Part shown: one piece after another, positions 46,850 through 56,260 of the stretch
Numbering within the stretch: the stretch's first letter is position 1
Layout: each line of letters starts with the position of its first letter
Assembly: GCF_913773735.1 (NCBI RefSeq)
Contig: NZ_CAJYEB010000009.1
Location: 1 to 64,000, forward strand
DNA length: 64,000 nucleotides
DNA from: an uncultured Massilia sp.
GTDB taxonomy: Bacteria; Pseudomonadota; Gammaproteobacteria; Burkholderiales; Burkholderiaceae_D
Direction of reading: 5' to 3'
Notes under the pieces: model-generated
Told to the model about the DNA's origin: nothing
The model's database searches: none
The model's input: only the letters and a program-made list of their open reading frames with translations
Position numbers and translations under genes: made by a program

Positions 46850-47944
46850 ATGTCCGCTTCCACCTCCACGCCGCGCCATGTCCTGCGCTGGTTCGCCGTC
46901 GCCGCGCTCGCCATCGCCGCCGGCGTCGCCGGTATTGCCGGCGCTGCCGGCGCCGGGCAGCGCAGCGCCCTGCCCGTACTCGGCGCACTGCCGCCGCTGG
47001 ACGGCGCCGTCACCTGGCTCAATGCCGCCCCGCTCGGCGCCAGCGCCCTGCGGGGCAAGGTGGTGCTGGTCGATTTCTGGACCTATTCCTGCATCAACTG
47101 CATCCGCACCCTGCCCTACCTGCGCGCCTGGGCGCAGCGATACCGCGACCAGGGCCTCGTCGTGGTCGGCGTGCACACGCCCGAGTTCGCGTTCGAGGAA
47201 GACCTCGCCAACGTCAACAAGGCGGTCGCGCGCTTCGGCATCGACTATCCGGTCGCGGTGGATAGCGACCGGCGCATCTGGAACGCCTTCCGCAACGACG
47301 CCTGGCCGGTGTTCTACATCGCCGACGCGCGCGGACGGGTGCGCGCGCGCCTCGCCGGCGAAGGCAACTACGCCGAGGCCGAGCGCATCATCCAGGCGCT
47401 GCTGGCCGAAGCGGGCAAGGCAGGAGCGTCGCAGCCGCTGGCCGCGCCGCTCCCCGCGCCGGGCGGCGCCGGCGAGCAGGCCGCGCCCGATCCCGCCAAC
47501 CTGCGCTCCGGCGAAACCTACGTCGGCTACGCCCAGGCCGCGGGCTTTGCCGGCGGCCGGCTGCGGCGCGACGTCGCGTTCGACTATGCGCGCGCGGACG
47601 TCGGCCTGAACGCCTGGAGCCTCGCCGGCAACTGGACCGTCGGCCCCGAGCGGGCGCGCCTGAACGGCGCGGGCGGCGGCATCGCGTACCGCTTCAGCGC
47701 ACGCGACCTGCACCTCGTGCTGGGGCCGGGGAGCGGCGGCAAGCCGGTGCGCTTCCAGGTGAGCATCGACGGCCGCCCGCCCGGGCCGGACGCCGGGTCC
47801 GACATCGACGCCGCCGGCAACGGCGTCATCGGCGCGACGCGGCTGTACCAGCTCGTCCGGCAGTCCGGCGCCGTGCGCCCGCGCCTGTTCGAGATCCGCT
47901 TCCTCGACGCCGGCGCGCAGGCCTTCGCATTCACGTTCGGCTGA
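46850..47944 (+). CDS. TlpA/DipZ-like thioredoxin-domain protein
   Basis: 364 residues. N-terminal hydrophobic anchor or signal (HVLRWFAVAALAIAAGVAGIAGAAGA), then a TlpA-like redoxin with VVLVDFWTYSCINCIRTLPYL (CINC redox motif) and WPVFYIADARGRV with cis-Pro. The C-terminal 150 residues (ETYVGYAQAAGF...VSIDGRPPG...LFEIRFLDAGAQAFAFTFG) match the beta-sandwich found after the redoxin in DipZ-type proteins, here without the CcdA membrane part. It faces the periplasm. Confidence 0.85.
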   Translation: MSASTSTPRHVLRWFAVAALAIAAGVAGIAGAAGAGQRSALPVLGALPPLDGAVTWLNAAPLGASALRGKVVLVDFWTYSCINCIRTLPYLRAWAQRYRDQGLVVVGVHTPEFAFEEDLANVNKAVARFGIDYPVAVDSDRRIWNAFRNDAWPVFYIADARGRVRARLAGEGNYAEAERIIQALLAEAGKAGASQPLAAPLPAPGGAGEQAAPDPANLRSGETYVGYAQAAGFAGGRLRRDVAFDYARADVGLNAWSLAGNWTVGPERARLNGAGGGIAYRFSARDLHLVLGPGSGGKPVRFQVSIDGRPPGPDAGSDIDAAGNGVIGATRLYQLVRQSGAVRPRLFEIRFLDAGAQAFAFTFG

Positions 47945-47990
47945 CGCCGCGCGCCCGGCGGTACCCGCCCGATCGGCCGCGCATGCCGGT

Positions 47991-49166
47991 TCACGGTTCG
48001 CGTCGATCGTCCGGCCTGCCGGGCGCATGCGCCGGCTTGCGCGCCATGCCGCCACCGAACATGCGGACCACGCCGGCCGGCGCGTCCGGACCGAACAGCG
48101 TTTCCTGCATCGCCATGGCCTGCGCGGCAATCGCGGCGCTGCGAACGAACATGGCCTCTTCGTAGGCGCCCAGGGCGGCCTGCGGGTCGCCGGGGTTGGC
48201 CGCGATCGCGCGGCCAAGCTCGGCGCCGTCGAGCAGCGCCTGGTTGGCGCCGTCGCCCGACGGGGGCATCAGGTGCGCCGCATCGCCCAGCAGCGTCACG
48301 CCGGGCACGCGTTCCCAACGGTGCCCGACGGGCAGCGTGTGGATCGCGCGCGGCACCGGGTCGGTGTCGCTGCCCAGGACCAGCGCGCGCAGCGCCGGCG
48401 CCCAGCCGTCGAACTCGGCCGCGATGCGCGCCAGCGCCGCCGGCCGGTCCGCGAAGTCGATGGCGGCGACCCAGTCCTGCGGCTTTTTCAGCACCAGGTA
48501 GGCATGCAGCACGTCGCCGGGTTCGCGGTGCGCGAACATCGCGCGTCCCGGCGCGGGGACCATCAGCATGCCGGCGCCCACTGCCCGCGCCGCCGCGGCG
48601 TGGCGCGCGTCGGCGTCGCGCAGCCACGTCTCGACGAACACGTAGCCGGTATAGACGGGCCGCGCCTTCGACACCAGCGGCCGGACGCGCGACCAGGCGC
48701 CGTCCGCACCCACCAGCAGGTCGACCGTCACGGCGCTGCCATCGGCGCAGGACAGGGTGTGGCGGCCGCCGCCGATCGCCGTCACGCCCGCGACCTTGCA
48801 GCCCCAGCGCACCGTGCCGGCAGGCAGCGAATCGATCAGCATGCGGCGCAATGCCCCGCGCGGCACTTCGGGGCGCAGGAAGCGGCCGTCGTCGGGCTGG
48901 TCGACGAGGACTGCGCCGTCCCGGCCGAGCACACGCGTCGCCTCGGCGCCGGCGTGGACGATGCGCGCGAACGCGGCCGTGAGCCCGGCCGCCGCCAGCG
49001 CCACCTGGCCGTCCTCGGCATGGATGTCCAGCAGGCCGCCCTGGGCGCGCGCATCCGGCGCGCGCTCCGCTTCGTAGACCGTGGCGGCGATGCCGTGCAC
49101 GTGCAGGACGCGGGCCAGCAGCAGGCCGCCGAGGCCGGCGCCGACGATCGCAATGGAAGGTGTCAT
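47991..49166 (-). CDS. TetX-like FAD-dependent monooxygenase
   Basis: 391 residues. FAD-binding SIAIVGAGLGGLLLARVLHVHGIAATVYEAE, LLVGADGAWSRVRPLVS and VTLLGDAAHLMPPSGDGANQALLDGAELGRAI are typical of class A flavoprotein hydroxylases; the AHLMPPSGDGANQA block in particular resembles TetX and related enzymes. It could hydroxylate an antibiotic or another aromatic substrate; resistance is not shown by sequence. It is divergent from a TetR regulator across paired operators. Confidence 0.85.
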   Translation of the reverse strand: MTPSIAIVGAGLGGLLLARVLHVHGIAATVYEAERAPDARAQGGLLDIHAEDGQVALAAAGLTAAFARIVHAGAEATRVLGRDGAVLVDQPDDGRFLRPEVPRGALRRMLIDSLPAGTVRWGCKVAGVTAIGGGRHTLSCADGSAVTVDLLVGADGAWSRVRPLVSKARPVYTGYVFVETWLRDADARHAAAARAVGAGMLMVPAPGRAMFAHREPGDVLHAYLVLKKPQDWVAAIDFADRPAALARIAAEFDGWAPALRALVLGSDTDPVPRAIHTLPVGHRWERVPGVTLLGDAAHLMPPSGDGANQALLDGAELGRAIAANPGDPQAALGAYEEAMFVRSAAIAAQAMAMQETLFGPDAPAGVVRMFGGGMARKPAHAPGRPDDRREP

Positions 49167-49181
49167 CGTGTTTTCCTTTTG

Positions 49182-49219
49182 TGGAACAGTGTTCCAACGT
49201 ATACTGGAACGACATTCCA
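49182..49219. promoter_or_regulatory. Paired TetR operators between the monooxygenase and its regulator
   Basis: TGGAACAGTGTTCCA at 49182-49196 is a perfect 15-bp palindrome. TGGAACGACATTCCA at 49205-49219 repeats it with one mismatch. Their centres are 23 bp apart, about two helix turns, in the 69-base gap between divergent starts. This fits two TetR dimers controlling both genes. Confidence 0.82.
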
Positions 49220-49235
49220 CTCATGTCAAGCCCCC

Positions 49236-50018
49236 ATGGCCACCACTACCCGCCGTACCCGGCGCGGCGAATCTTCGCTGTCGCGTGCCGCCATCATCGA
49301 CGCGGCCATCGCACTGCTGGACGCGGGCGGGGAAGCGGGACTGACGTTCCGTGCGCTGGCGCAGAAGCTCGCCACCGGCGCCGGCGCCATCTATTGGCAC
49401 GTCGCCGACAAGGACGACCTGCTGGACGCCGCGTGCGACGCCATCGTGGCGGCCGCCATCGCCACCGCGGCCGAGGGCGCGACGGCGCGCGCGCGCATCC
49501 GCGCCGTCGGCCTGGGGCTGTTCGATGCGATCGACGCGCATCCCTGGGTGGGGGCGGAACTGGCGCGCAGTCCGGCGCGGATGCCGATGCTGCGCATCTT
49601 CGAAAGCCTCGGACGGCCGGTGCGCGAACTCGGCGTGCCCGCGCCGGCGCTGTGGCTGGCGACGTCGACGCTGCTGAACACCATCCTCGGCGTGGCGGGA
49701 CAGAACGCGGCCAACCGGCGCCTGGCGCGGGAACGCGGCCTCGCCAGCCGCGCCGCCTACCTGGACAGCGTCGCCGCCGCGTGGGCCCGGCTCGACGCCG
49801 AAGCCTTCCCCTTCACCCGCGGCATGGGCGAGCAGTTGCGCACGCACGACGACCGCGAGGACTTCGCGGCCGGCATCGACCTGATCCTGGACGGGATCGG
49901 CATGCTGGGTCGGGCGGACGCCGGGACGGCGCCGGTACCCGGCGGGCACGGGGTGCCCGCCCTGCGCGAGGACGCTACGCCGCCTGCGGGAACGGCACCT
50001 CGGCGACCGCCCGCTTGA
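49236..50018 (+). CDS. TetR family transcriptional regulator
   Basis: 260 residues. HTH in the N-terminal SRAAIIDAAIALLDAGGEAGLTFRALAQKLATGAGAIYWHVADKDDLLDAACDAI, close to the TetR/tetracycline-repressor-like C1 group. The last 30 residues (Pro/Gly/Arg-rich) look like an extension coded by an inserted palindromic repeat. The gene overlaps the convergent HD-GYP gene by 44 bases. Expected to repress the divergent monooxygenase. Confidence 0.9.
   Translation: MATTTRRTRRGESSLSRAAIIDAAIALLDAGGEAGLTFRALAQKLATGAGAIYWHVADKDDLLDAACDAIVAAAIATAAEGATARARIRAVGLGLFDAIDAHPWVGAELARSPARMPMLRIFESLGRPVRELGVPAPALWLATSTLLNTILGVAGQNAANRRLARERGLASRAAYLDSVAAAWARLDAEAFPFTRGMGEQLRTHDDREDFAAGIDLILDGIGMLGRADAGTAPVPGGHGVPALREDATPPAGTAPRRPPA
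49941..49961. repeat. Palindrome within the tetR 3' end
   Basis: GGCGGGCAC and GTGCCCGCC form a perfect 9-bp inverted repeat around GGG. It resembles the GTAGGGTGGGCAC-type intergenic palindromes. It codes part of the regulator's low-complexity C-terminal tail. Confidence 0.6.
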
Positions 50019-51330
50019 GCGCGTCGAAGCACGCCGGATCGAGCGCGCTGCCGACCGTCTTGGCCATCATCTCGAGCGCCTGCGGGATCGGGATCGCGCC
50101 GCGGTAGGGGCGCGCCGCCGTGATCGCGTCGAAGATGTCGGCCGTGGTGATGATGCGCGTCTCGATGCGGATGTCGGCGGCGTCCAGGCCGCGCGGATAG
50201 CCGGAACCGTCGAGGCGCTCGTGGTGGGCGCCGGCGATCGCCGCCAGCTCGCGGAAGGCGGCGATGCGGCCCAGGATCGTCTCGGTGAACTCGGCATGCA
50301 GCTTGACGGCATCCCATTCGGCGCGATCGAGCGCGCCGGCCTTGTCGAGCACGCTGTTGCTCACGCCCAGCTTGCCGACGTCGTGCAGCAGCGCGCCACG
50401 CTTGAGCCAGCGGCGCCGCTGCGCGTCCAGGCCCAGCGCCTCGGCGATCATGTCGGTGTACAGCGCCACGCGCTCGCTGTGGCCGCTCGTGTACGGGCTC
50501 TTGGCGTCGACCACCTGGCCGAAGGCGACGGCGATGTCGTCCAGGTAGTCGTCGTCGAGCGGATGCTGCGCGCGGCCCGCCGGCTGCAGGTCGGCCACCG
50601 CCTGGTCGATGCCGGGCGCGGCCAGCACGCTCCAGAAATCGTCCGCCCGCGCCACGTCCTCGAAGGCGGCGACGAGCGCGGGATCGAACCACTGGCCGGC
50701 ACGCGCGCGCGCCTCGCGCAGCGCGGCGTCGCGGCCGCCGGCCGCATGGAACACGTCGATCACCTGCGCCAGCAGGGCGATGCGCGAATACACGGGAATC
50801 GCTTCCCCTGCCAGGCGGGCCGGCTTGCCCTGGCCGTTCCAGTGCTCGTCCAGCGAATAGATCCCGTCCGACACCCCCTGCGGGAAGCGCAGCAGGCCGG
50901 CGATCTCGGCGCCGCGCTGGCAGCGCGTGGCGACCAGGTCGCGCGCGATTTCCGGACCGTCGCGCAGGATCGTCATCACGCTGCGGAAGCGCTCGGCCAG
51001 GCCCGCCTTCAGGCCGGTGTGCTTGAGCACGAAGCCCAGCACCTGCGGCAGGCTGTCGCCCACCTTCTTGTAGTCGTGCTTGAAGTGCAGGTCGTCGGTG
51101 AGGTACAGCGCGCAGATGCGCGCCGCATTGCTGCTGCAGCCCAGGTCCTTCAGCAGGAGCGTGTAGTACAGCTCCCACAATTGTTCCTCGGGAAGTCCGA
51201 CGCGGCGGCCGATGTGCGTACCAATCCAGCAACAGCGCACGCAGTGGCCGGCGGGCTGTCCCTCGGTGATGTCCAGCGCATAGCTCAGGGAGCCGATCAA
51301 TTCCGACAGTTTCAGGGATTTCATGGACAT
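49975..51330 (-). CDS. HD-GYP domain phosphodiesterase
   Basis: 451 residues. The C-terminal HD-GYP domain has HSERVALYTDMI, LLHDVGKLGVSN, AHHERLDGSGYPRGL and DIFDAITAARPYR, with all metal and GYP residues; these hydrolyse cyclic di-GMP. The N-terminal half is an HD-like repeat (MKSLKLSELIGSLSYALDITEGQPAGHCVRCCWIGTHIG) in which the HD pair is KDLG, so it is probably inactive. The start is uncertain among ATGs at 51330 and 51324. A likely cytoplasmic regulator of motility or biofilm. Confidence 0.9.
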   Translation of the reverse strand: MSMKSLKLSELIGSLSYALDITEGQPAGHCVRCCWIGTHIGRRVGLPEEQLWELYYTLLLKDLGCSSNAARICALYLTDDLHFKHDYKKVGDSLPQVLGFVLKHTGLKAGLAERFRSVMTILRDGPEIARDLVATRCQRGAEIAGLLRFPQGVSDGIYSLDEHWNGQGKPARLAGEAIPVYSRIALLAQVIDVFHAAGGRDAALREARARAGQWFDPALVAAFEDVARADDFWSVLAAPGIDQAVADLQPAGRAQHPLDDDYLDDIAVAFGQVVDAKSPYTSGHSERVALYTDMIAEALGLDAQRRRWLKRGALLHDVGKLGVSNSVLDKAGALDRAEWDAVKLHAEFTETILGRIAAFRELAAIAGAHHERLDGSGYPRGLDAADIRIETRIITTADIFDAITAARPYRGAIPIPQALEMMAKTVGSALDPACFDALKRAVAEVPFPQAA

Positions 51331-51388
51331 GACGAGGTAATCCGCCACGTATTTGTGACAGAAATATAAAAAGTGATGATTATTGGCA

Positions 51389-51425
51389 ATAGACTACATC
51401 TACGGGACGAGAATTGCAGATTTAT
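51389..51425. promoter_or_regulatory. Possible OxyR site, upstream
   Basis: ATAG at 51389, CTAC at 51400, GAAT at 51411 and TTAT at 51422 fall on the 11-bp grid of the OxyR motif (ATAG-N7-CTAT-N7-ATAG-N7-CTAT), matching about 11 of 16 key bases. Weak evidence. Confidence 0.3.
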
Positions 51426-51492
51426 TTTAACTATCGATTCTATACAAAGAGATAGTTTGATCAAATGGGATAAAACCTCTACCATGAAATTC

Positions 51493-51528
51493 ATAGAACA
51501 CACCTATCGAAAGAACCATGTCGATAGG
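51493..51528. promoter_or_regulatory. OxyR-like half-site and dyad before the catalase gene
   Basis: ATAG-N7-CTAT at 51493-51507 is a full half-site of the OxyR consensus. It overlaps CCTATCGA (51503-51510) and TCGATAGG (51521-51528), a perfect 8-bp dyad with a 10-base spacer. It ends 32 bases before the ATG and could be an operator or an mRNA stem-loop. Confidence 0.45.
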
Positions 51529-51560
51529 ATGAAGATCAACCTGTCCTGAAAGCGCCCACC

Positions 51561-53015
51561 ATGACCCAGCTGACCACCGCCTCCGGCATCCCCGTCGTCG
51601 ACAACCAGAACTCGATCACCGCCGGCCCGCGCGGCCCGGTGTTGCTGCAGGACTTCCACCTGATCGAGAAGCTGCAGCACTTCAACCGCGAGCGCATCCC
51701 CGAGCGCGTCGTGCACGCCAAGGGCTCGGGCGCCTACGGCACCTTCACGGTCACCGAGGACATCAGCAAGTACACGAAGGCGAAGCTGTTCGGCGCGATC
51801 GGCAAGCAGACCGAGACCTTCCTGCGCTTCTCGACCGTCGGCGGCGAGAAGGGCTCGGCCGACACCGAACGCGACCCGCGCGGCTTCGCCCTGCGCTTCT
51901 ACACCGAGGAAGGCAACTGGGACCTGGTCGGCAACAACACGCCGGTGTTCTTCCTGAAGGACGGCATCAAGTTCCCGGACTTCATCCACACCCAGAAACG
52001 CGACCCGCAGACGAACCTGAAGTCGGCCCAGATGATGTGGGACTTCTGGAGCAATGCGCCGGAAAGCCTGCACCAGGTCACCACGCTGTTCTCGAGCCGC
52101 GGTACGCCGGACGGCTACCGCCACATGCACGGCTTCGGCAGCCATACCTACAGCCTGATCAACGACGCCGGCGAGCGCGTCTGGGTCAAGTGGCACATCA
52201 AGACCCTGCAGGGCGTGAAGAACCTGAGCGCGGCGGAAGCGACGCGCCTGGCCGGTGCCGATCCGGACTACGCCCAGCGCGACCTGTTCAACGCCATCGC
52301 CCGCGGCGACTTCCCGCGCTGGAGCGTCGAGATGCAGGTGATGACCGACGCGCAGCGCGCCGCCTGGGAAGCGAAGACCGGCTGGGACGCGTTCGACCTG
52401 ACCAAGGTCTGGCCGCATGGCGACTTCCCGCGCATCAAGGTCGGCATCCTGGAGCTGAACCGCAACCCGGACAACTACCACGCCGACGTCGAGCAGGCCG
52501 CCCTGTCGCCGGCCAACATCGTCCCGGGCATGGGCTACAGCCCGGACAAGATGCTGCAGGCGCGCCTGTTCGCCTACCACGACGCCCAGCTGTACCGCGT
52601 CGGCACCAACCACCAGCACCTGCCGGTGAACCGCCCGCGCTGCCCCTTCCACAACCAGCAGCGCGACGGCGCGATGGCGCTGGCCAACGGCGGCGCCGCG
52701 CAGAACTACGACACGGTGCATGGCGGCGGCCCGGCGGCCGCCGGCTTCGGCCACGGCGACGCCGGCTGGCAGGTGGAAGGCACGGCGGGCCGCTACGATA
52801 CCCGCGCCACGGACGACCACTTCACCCAGGCCGGCAACCTGTTCCGCCTGCTGGGCGAGGAAGAGCAGCGCAACCTGGTCGAGAACATCGCCGGCGCGCT
52901 GAGCCAGGCCGACGCCACGATCCAGGACCGCCAGATCGGGCACTTCACGAAGGCCGATCCGGCCTACGGCAAGGGCGTGGCCGACGCGATCGCGCGGCTG
53001 CAGAACAGGGCCTGA
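51561..53015 (+). CDS. katA: Monofunctional heme catalase (clade 3, small subunit)
   Basis: 484 residues. The distal heme His is in RERIPERVVHAKGSGAYGTF, the conserved Asn in GNNTPVFFLKDGIKFPDFIH, and the proximal heme Tyr in the conserved segment RLFAYHDAQLYRVGTNH. The N-terminus TTASGIPVVDNQNSITAGPRGPVLLQDF is typical of small-subunit catalases. It splits hydrogen peroxide in the cytoplasm. Regulation by OxyR is suggested by upstream motifs, not proven. Confidence 0.97.
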   Translation: MTQLTTASGIPVVDNQNSITAGPRGPVLLQDFHLIEKLQHFNRERIPERVVHAKGSGAYGTFTVTEDISKYTKAKLFGAIGKQTETFLRFSTVGGEKGSADTERDPRGFALRFYTEEGNWDLVGNNTPVFFLKDGIKFPDFIHTQKRDPQTNLKSAQMMWDFWSNAPESLHQVTTLFSSRGTPDGYRHMHGFGSHTYSLINDAGERVWVKWHIKTLQGVKNLSAAEATRLAGADPDYAQRDLFNAIARGDFPRWSVEMQVMTDAQRAAWEAKTGWDAFDLTKVWPHGDFPRIKVGILELNRNPDNYHADVEQAALSPANIVPGMGYSPDKMLQARLFAYHDAQLYRVGTNHQHLPVNRPRCPFHNQQRDGAMALANGGAAQNYDTVHGGGPAAAGFGHGDAGWQVEGTAGRYDTRATDDHFTQAGNLFRLLGEEEQRNLVENIAGALSQADATIQDRQIGHFTKADPAYGKGVADAIARLQNRA

Positions 53016-53050
53016 ACCTGGGCTGAACGCTTCCCGGCACACGCCCCTGT

Positions 53051-53070
53051 CGTAGGGTGCCCACCCTACG
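53051..53070. terminator. Hairpin between catalase and the convergent hydrolase
   Basis: CGTAGGGTG and CACCCTACG form a perfect 9-bp inverted repeat around CC. There is no T-tract. It may be a bidirectional terminator or a short form of a dispersed GTAGGGTGGGCAC-type repeat. Confidence 0.5.
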
Positions 53071-53076
53071 GCAGGT

Positions 53077-53808
53077 TCAGATGGCGGGGCCGGGATCCGG
53101 CCGGCCGGGCGGGTCCCGGTCCGCCTGCGCCGCCAGCCACGGCACCATCACCTCCAGCAGGCGCTGCGGCGCCTCGATCGGGATCATGTGGCCGCTGTCC
53201 TCGATGACCTCGAGGCGCGCGCCGCGGATGCCCTCTGCCATCTCGCGCGCTTCTTCCAGGCTGCGCAGGCGGTCCTGCGCGGCCGCCACCACCAGCGTCG
53301 GACAGCGGATCTCGCCCAGGCGGTCGATGTCGCCCGGGCGCTCGAGCATCGACTGCCGCCGGAACACCTCCCCGCCCAGGCGCACGCCCATCTCACGCAC
53401 GCGCTCGATCAGCGCGGCGTTGTCGCGCTCCTTCGGGTGCAGCGAGGTCGCCACCGCCGTGCGGCTCAAGCCGCTGAAGGCGATCGACGGCGCCGCCTTG
53501 CCGATCGCGCCCTTGCGCTGTTGCAGCGCCGGCGAATCGGGACGGGTCGAGGTGGCGACCAGCACCAGCGCGCGCACCCGGTCGGGCGCCTGGCGCGCGA
53601 TCGCGCGGGCGACGTAGCCGCCCATCGAGAAGCCGACCAGCAGGAAGCCGGCGGGCGCCACCGCGAGCGCGCGGCGCGCCATCGCCTCGACCGAGGTGTC
53701 GTGGCGCAGGTCGGCATGCACGATCGGGCCGAAGCGCTCCAGCGCCGCCGTCATGTCGTTCCACAGGGTTGCGTCGGCCATGAAGCCGGGGACGAGCAGG
53801 ATAGCCAT
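53077..53808 (-). CDS. Alpha/beta hydrolase
   Basis: 243 residues. Core motifs are [18 protein letters not shown] (nucleophile Ser in GFSMG), [10 protein letters not shown] with the acidic residue and the catalytic His in [12 protein letters not shown]. No lid domain or signal peptide is evident. Substrate unknown: BioH-like and esterase-type members share this pattern. Confidence 0.87.
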   Translation of the reverse strand: MAILLVPGFMADATLWNDMTAALERFGPIVHADLRHDTSVEAMARRALAVAPAGFLLVGFSMGGYVARAIARQAPDRVRALVLVATSTRPDSPALQQRKGAIGKAAPSIAFSGLSRTAVATSLHPKERDNAALIERVREMGVRLGGEVFRRQSMLERPGDIDRLGEIRCPTLVVAAAQDRLRSLEEAREMAEGIRGARLEVIEDSGHMIPIEAPQRLLEVMVPWLAAQADRDPPGRPDPGPAI

Positions 53809-53937
53809 GGCGGCATGCTAGCAGATCCGTGCCTGCCCGCGCCCGCCGACTCATACCAAAGGATGACTGGACAGTCGATGCGCCAAGGCGGATATTGCTT
53901 TCCAATAAAATTCTCACCGGAACGACAGGAGCCGAAC

Positions 53938-55686
53938 GTGATCCCATCCGCCACATCGAGCGTCCGCACCCAGCTGCGGTTCGCCTTCGCCGTCATCATC
54001 ATGCTGTCCTTCCTGTCCACCGCGATCGCCATCTGGCGCCTGCACGTGCTGGCGGACGACACGCAGGCGCTGACCGGGCGACCGCTGGCGAAGGAAAGGC
54101 TGATCTCGAACTGGGCCAAGGACATCGCGCTGGCCGGCAAGCGCACCGAAGCGGTGGCGCGCACCGCCGACCCCGACCTGGCGAGCTATTTCGACGCCGA
54201 GGCGCGCGCCTCGTCCGAGCGCGTGGGCGGCCTGCAGCGACAGGTCGGCGCATTGCTCGACACGCCCGAGGAAAAGGCGGCGTACGACCGGGTCGGCCAG
54301 GCGCGCCAGGCATACATGGACCAGCGCGCGCGCGTCACGACGCTGAAGGCGCAGGGCCGCGGCGAGGAAGCGCGCACCGTGTTCGAGCGCGACTTCACGC
54401 CGGCGCTGCAGGCCTACGTCGGCGCGGTCGACGCCCTGCTCGCCCTGCAGCGCCAGGCCATCGACGCGCGCGCCGCCCACGTGGTCGGCAATACCCGCTA
54501 CAGCTCCGACGTGCTGCTGGCCCTGTGCCTGGCCACGCTGGCGTTCAGCATCGGCGCCGGCATCCTGTTCGCCCGCGCCCTGTTCCGCCGCCTGGGCGGC
54601 GAACCGGCGCTGGCCGCCGCCGTCGCCGCCGAGATCGCCGGCGGCAACCTGGCGGTCGCCGTGCCGCTGCGCGCCGGCGACGACACCAGCCTGATGGCGG
54701 CCCTGGAGCGCATGCGCGCCGGCCTGGCCGACATCGTCGGCCGCGTGCGCCAGGGCACCGGCGTCATCGGCAGCTCGGTCGCCGCCATGGCGAGCGAATC
54801 GCAGGAACTGTCGCGCCGCACCGAAAGCCAGGCGCAGGCGCTGGAAGAAACGGCCGCCTCGATGGAAGAGCTGACCCAGTCGGTGGCCCAGAGCGCCGCG
54901 CATGCCGTCCAGGCCACGACCATGGCGGCCGACGCGGCCCAGGTGGCGCGGCGTGGCGGCGCCATGGTCGGTCAGCTGGTCGAGACCATGGACGCGATCG
55001 ACGCCTCCTCGGCGCGCATCGGCGACATCATCGGCGTGATCGACGGCATCGCCTTCCAGACCAACCTGCTGGCGCTGAACGCGGCGGTGGAGGCGGCGCG
55101 CGCCGGAGAGCAAGGCCGCGGCTTCGCGGTCGTGGCGGGCGAGGTGCGCGCGCTGGCCCAGCGCTCGGCCGCGGCGGCGAAGGAGATCAAGGACCTGATC
55201 GACGTCTCGACCGGGCGCGTGGCGCACGGCACGGAACTGGCGGGCCAGGCCGGCCAGACCATGCACGACATCGTCGCCAGCGTCGGCCGCGTCACCGCCA
55301 TCATGGACGAGATCGCGACGTCCAGCCGCGAACAGGCCGCCGGCATCGGCCAGGTCAACGAAGCCATCGTCCAGATGGACGGCGTGACGCAGAAGAACGC
55401 GGCGCTGGTCGAGGAATCGGCCGCGGCCGCCGGCGACATGCACGAGCAGGCCGGCGCGCTGGCGGAGCTGGTGGCGCTGTTCCGCATCGAGGCGCAGTCC
55501 GCCCCGGCTCCGGCAGCGGCGCCGGCGCGCGCGGTCGCGTCGCGCCGGCCGGCCGCACGCCCCGGCCCGGGCGCCGGTCCGGCCCTGCTGCCGGCACCGG
55601 TGCCGGTCGCTGCGCGCCTGCTGGGGACGGCGGGGCGCAAGTCCGGAGGGCGCACGCTGCGCACCCCGGCCACCGCCGGCGCCTGA
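53938..55686 (+). CDS. Methyl-accepting chemotaxis protein
   Basis: 582 residues from a GTG preceded by ACAGGAG at seven-base spacing; an ATG at 53878 is the alternative. TM1 is [19 protein letters not shown] and TM2 is [20 protein letters not shown], with a 130-residue four-helix-bundle type periplasmic part between. HAMP follows, then the signalling domain with the hairpin tip [42 protein letters not shown]. The C-terminus is Ala/Pro-rich and lacks a clear CheR-binding pentapeptide. Ligand unknown. Confidence 0.93.
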   Translation: MIPSATSSVRTQLRFAFAVIIMLSFLSTAIAIWRLHVLADDTQALTGRPLAKERLISNWAKDIALAGKRTEAVARTADPDLASYFDAEARASSERVGGLQRQVGALLDTPEEKAAYDRVGQARQAYMDQRARVTTLKAQGRGEEARTVFERDFTPALQAYVGAVDALLALQRQAIDARAAHVVGNTRYSSDVLLALCLATLAFSIGAGILFARALFRRLGGEPALAAAVAAEIAGGNLAVAVPLRAGDDTSLMAALERMRAGLADIVGRVRQGTGVIGSSVAAMASESQELSRRTESQAQALEETAASMEELTQSVAQSAAHAVQATTMAADAAQVARRGGAMVGQLVETMDAIDASSARIGDIIGVIDGIAFQTNLLALNAAVEAARAGEQGRGFAVVAGEVRALAQRSAAAAKEIKDLIDVSTGRVAHGTELAGQAGQTMHDIVASVGRVTAIMDEIATSSREQAAGIGQVNEAIVQMDGVTQKNAALVEESAAAAGDMHEQAGALAELVALFRIEAQSAPAPAAAPARAVASRRPAARPGPGAGPALLPAPVPVAARLLGTAGRKSGGRTLRTPATAGA

Positions 55687-55690
55687 ACCG

Positions 55691-55722
55691 GGCGGCAACC
55701 GGTCTCCCGGCCGGTTGCCGCC
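55691..55722 (+). terminator. Hairpin after the chemoreceptor gene
   Basis: GGCGGCAACCGG pairs with CCGGTTGCCGCC (12 bp) around TCTCCCGG. It is followed by GGTGGGTTTCT, a weak T-tract. Confidence 0.6.
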
Positions 55723-55774
55723 GGTGGGTTTCTGAGGCAACATCGCGCTATTCTTCGACTCACGGACAGCCCCC

Positions 55775-56260
55775 ATGAACCTGCCAGCCCACCAACTCAC
55801 CATGACGGTCCTGATGACGCCGGACACTGCCAATTTTTCCGGCAACGTCCACGGCGGCACCATCCTGAAGCTGCTCGACCAGGTCGCCTACGCCTGCGCC
55901 AGCCGCTATGCCGGCACCTACGTGGTCACCATGAGCGTCGACCAGGTCACGTTCCGCCAGCCGATCCACGTCGGCGAACTGGTCACCTTCCTGGCGTCCG
56001 TCAACTACACCGGGCGCACCTCGATGGAAATCGGGATCAAGGTGGTGGCCGAGGACATCCGCAGCCAGGTGGTGCGCCACGTGAACAGCTGCTTCTTCAC
56101 CATGGTCGCCGTGGGCGAGGACAAGCAGCCGGTCGCGGTGCCGCCGCTGCGACCGTTCACCCCGGACGAGCAGCGCCGCTACGAGGAAGCCAAGGGCCGC
56201 AAGGAATTGCGCCTGGCCCTCGACCGCCAGCACGCCGAACGCATCGCTGCGCGCGGCTGA
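55775..56260 (+). CDS. Acyl-CoA thioesterase (hotdog fold, YciA-like)
   Basis: 161 residues. LTMTVLMTPDTANFSGNVHGGTILKLLDQVAYACASRYAG holds the catalytic Asp in the NVHGG...LLD region. VTMSVDQVTFRQPIHVGELVTFLASVNYTGRTSMEIGIKV is typical of acyl-CoA thioester hydrolases. Cytoplasmic; substrate chain length unknown. Confidence 0.93.
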   Translation: MNLPAHQLTMTVLMTPDTANFSGNVHGGTILKLLDQVAYACASRYAGTYVVTMSVDQVTFRQPIHVGELVTFLASVNYTGRTSMEIGIKVVAEDIRSQVVRHVNSCFFTMVAVGEDKQPVAVPPLRPFTPDEQRRYEEAKGRKELRLALDRQHAERIAARG

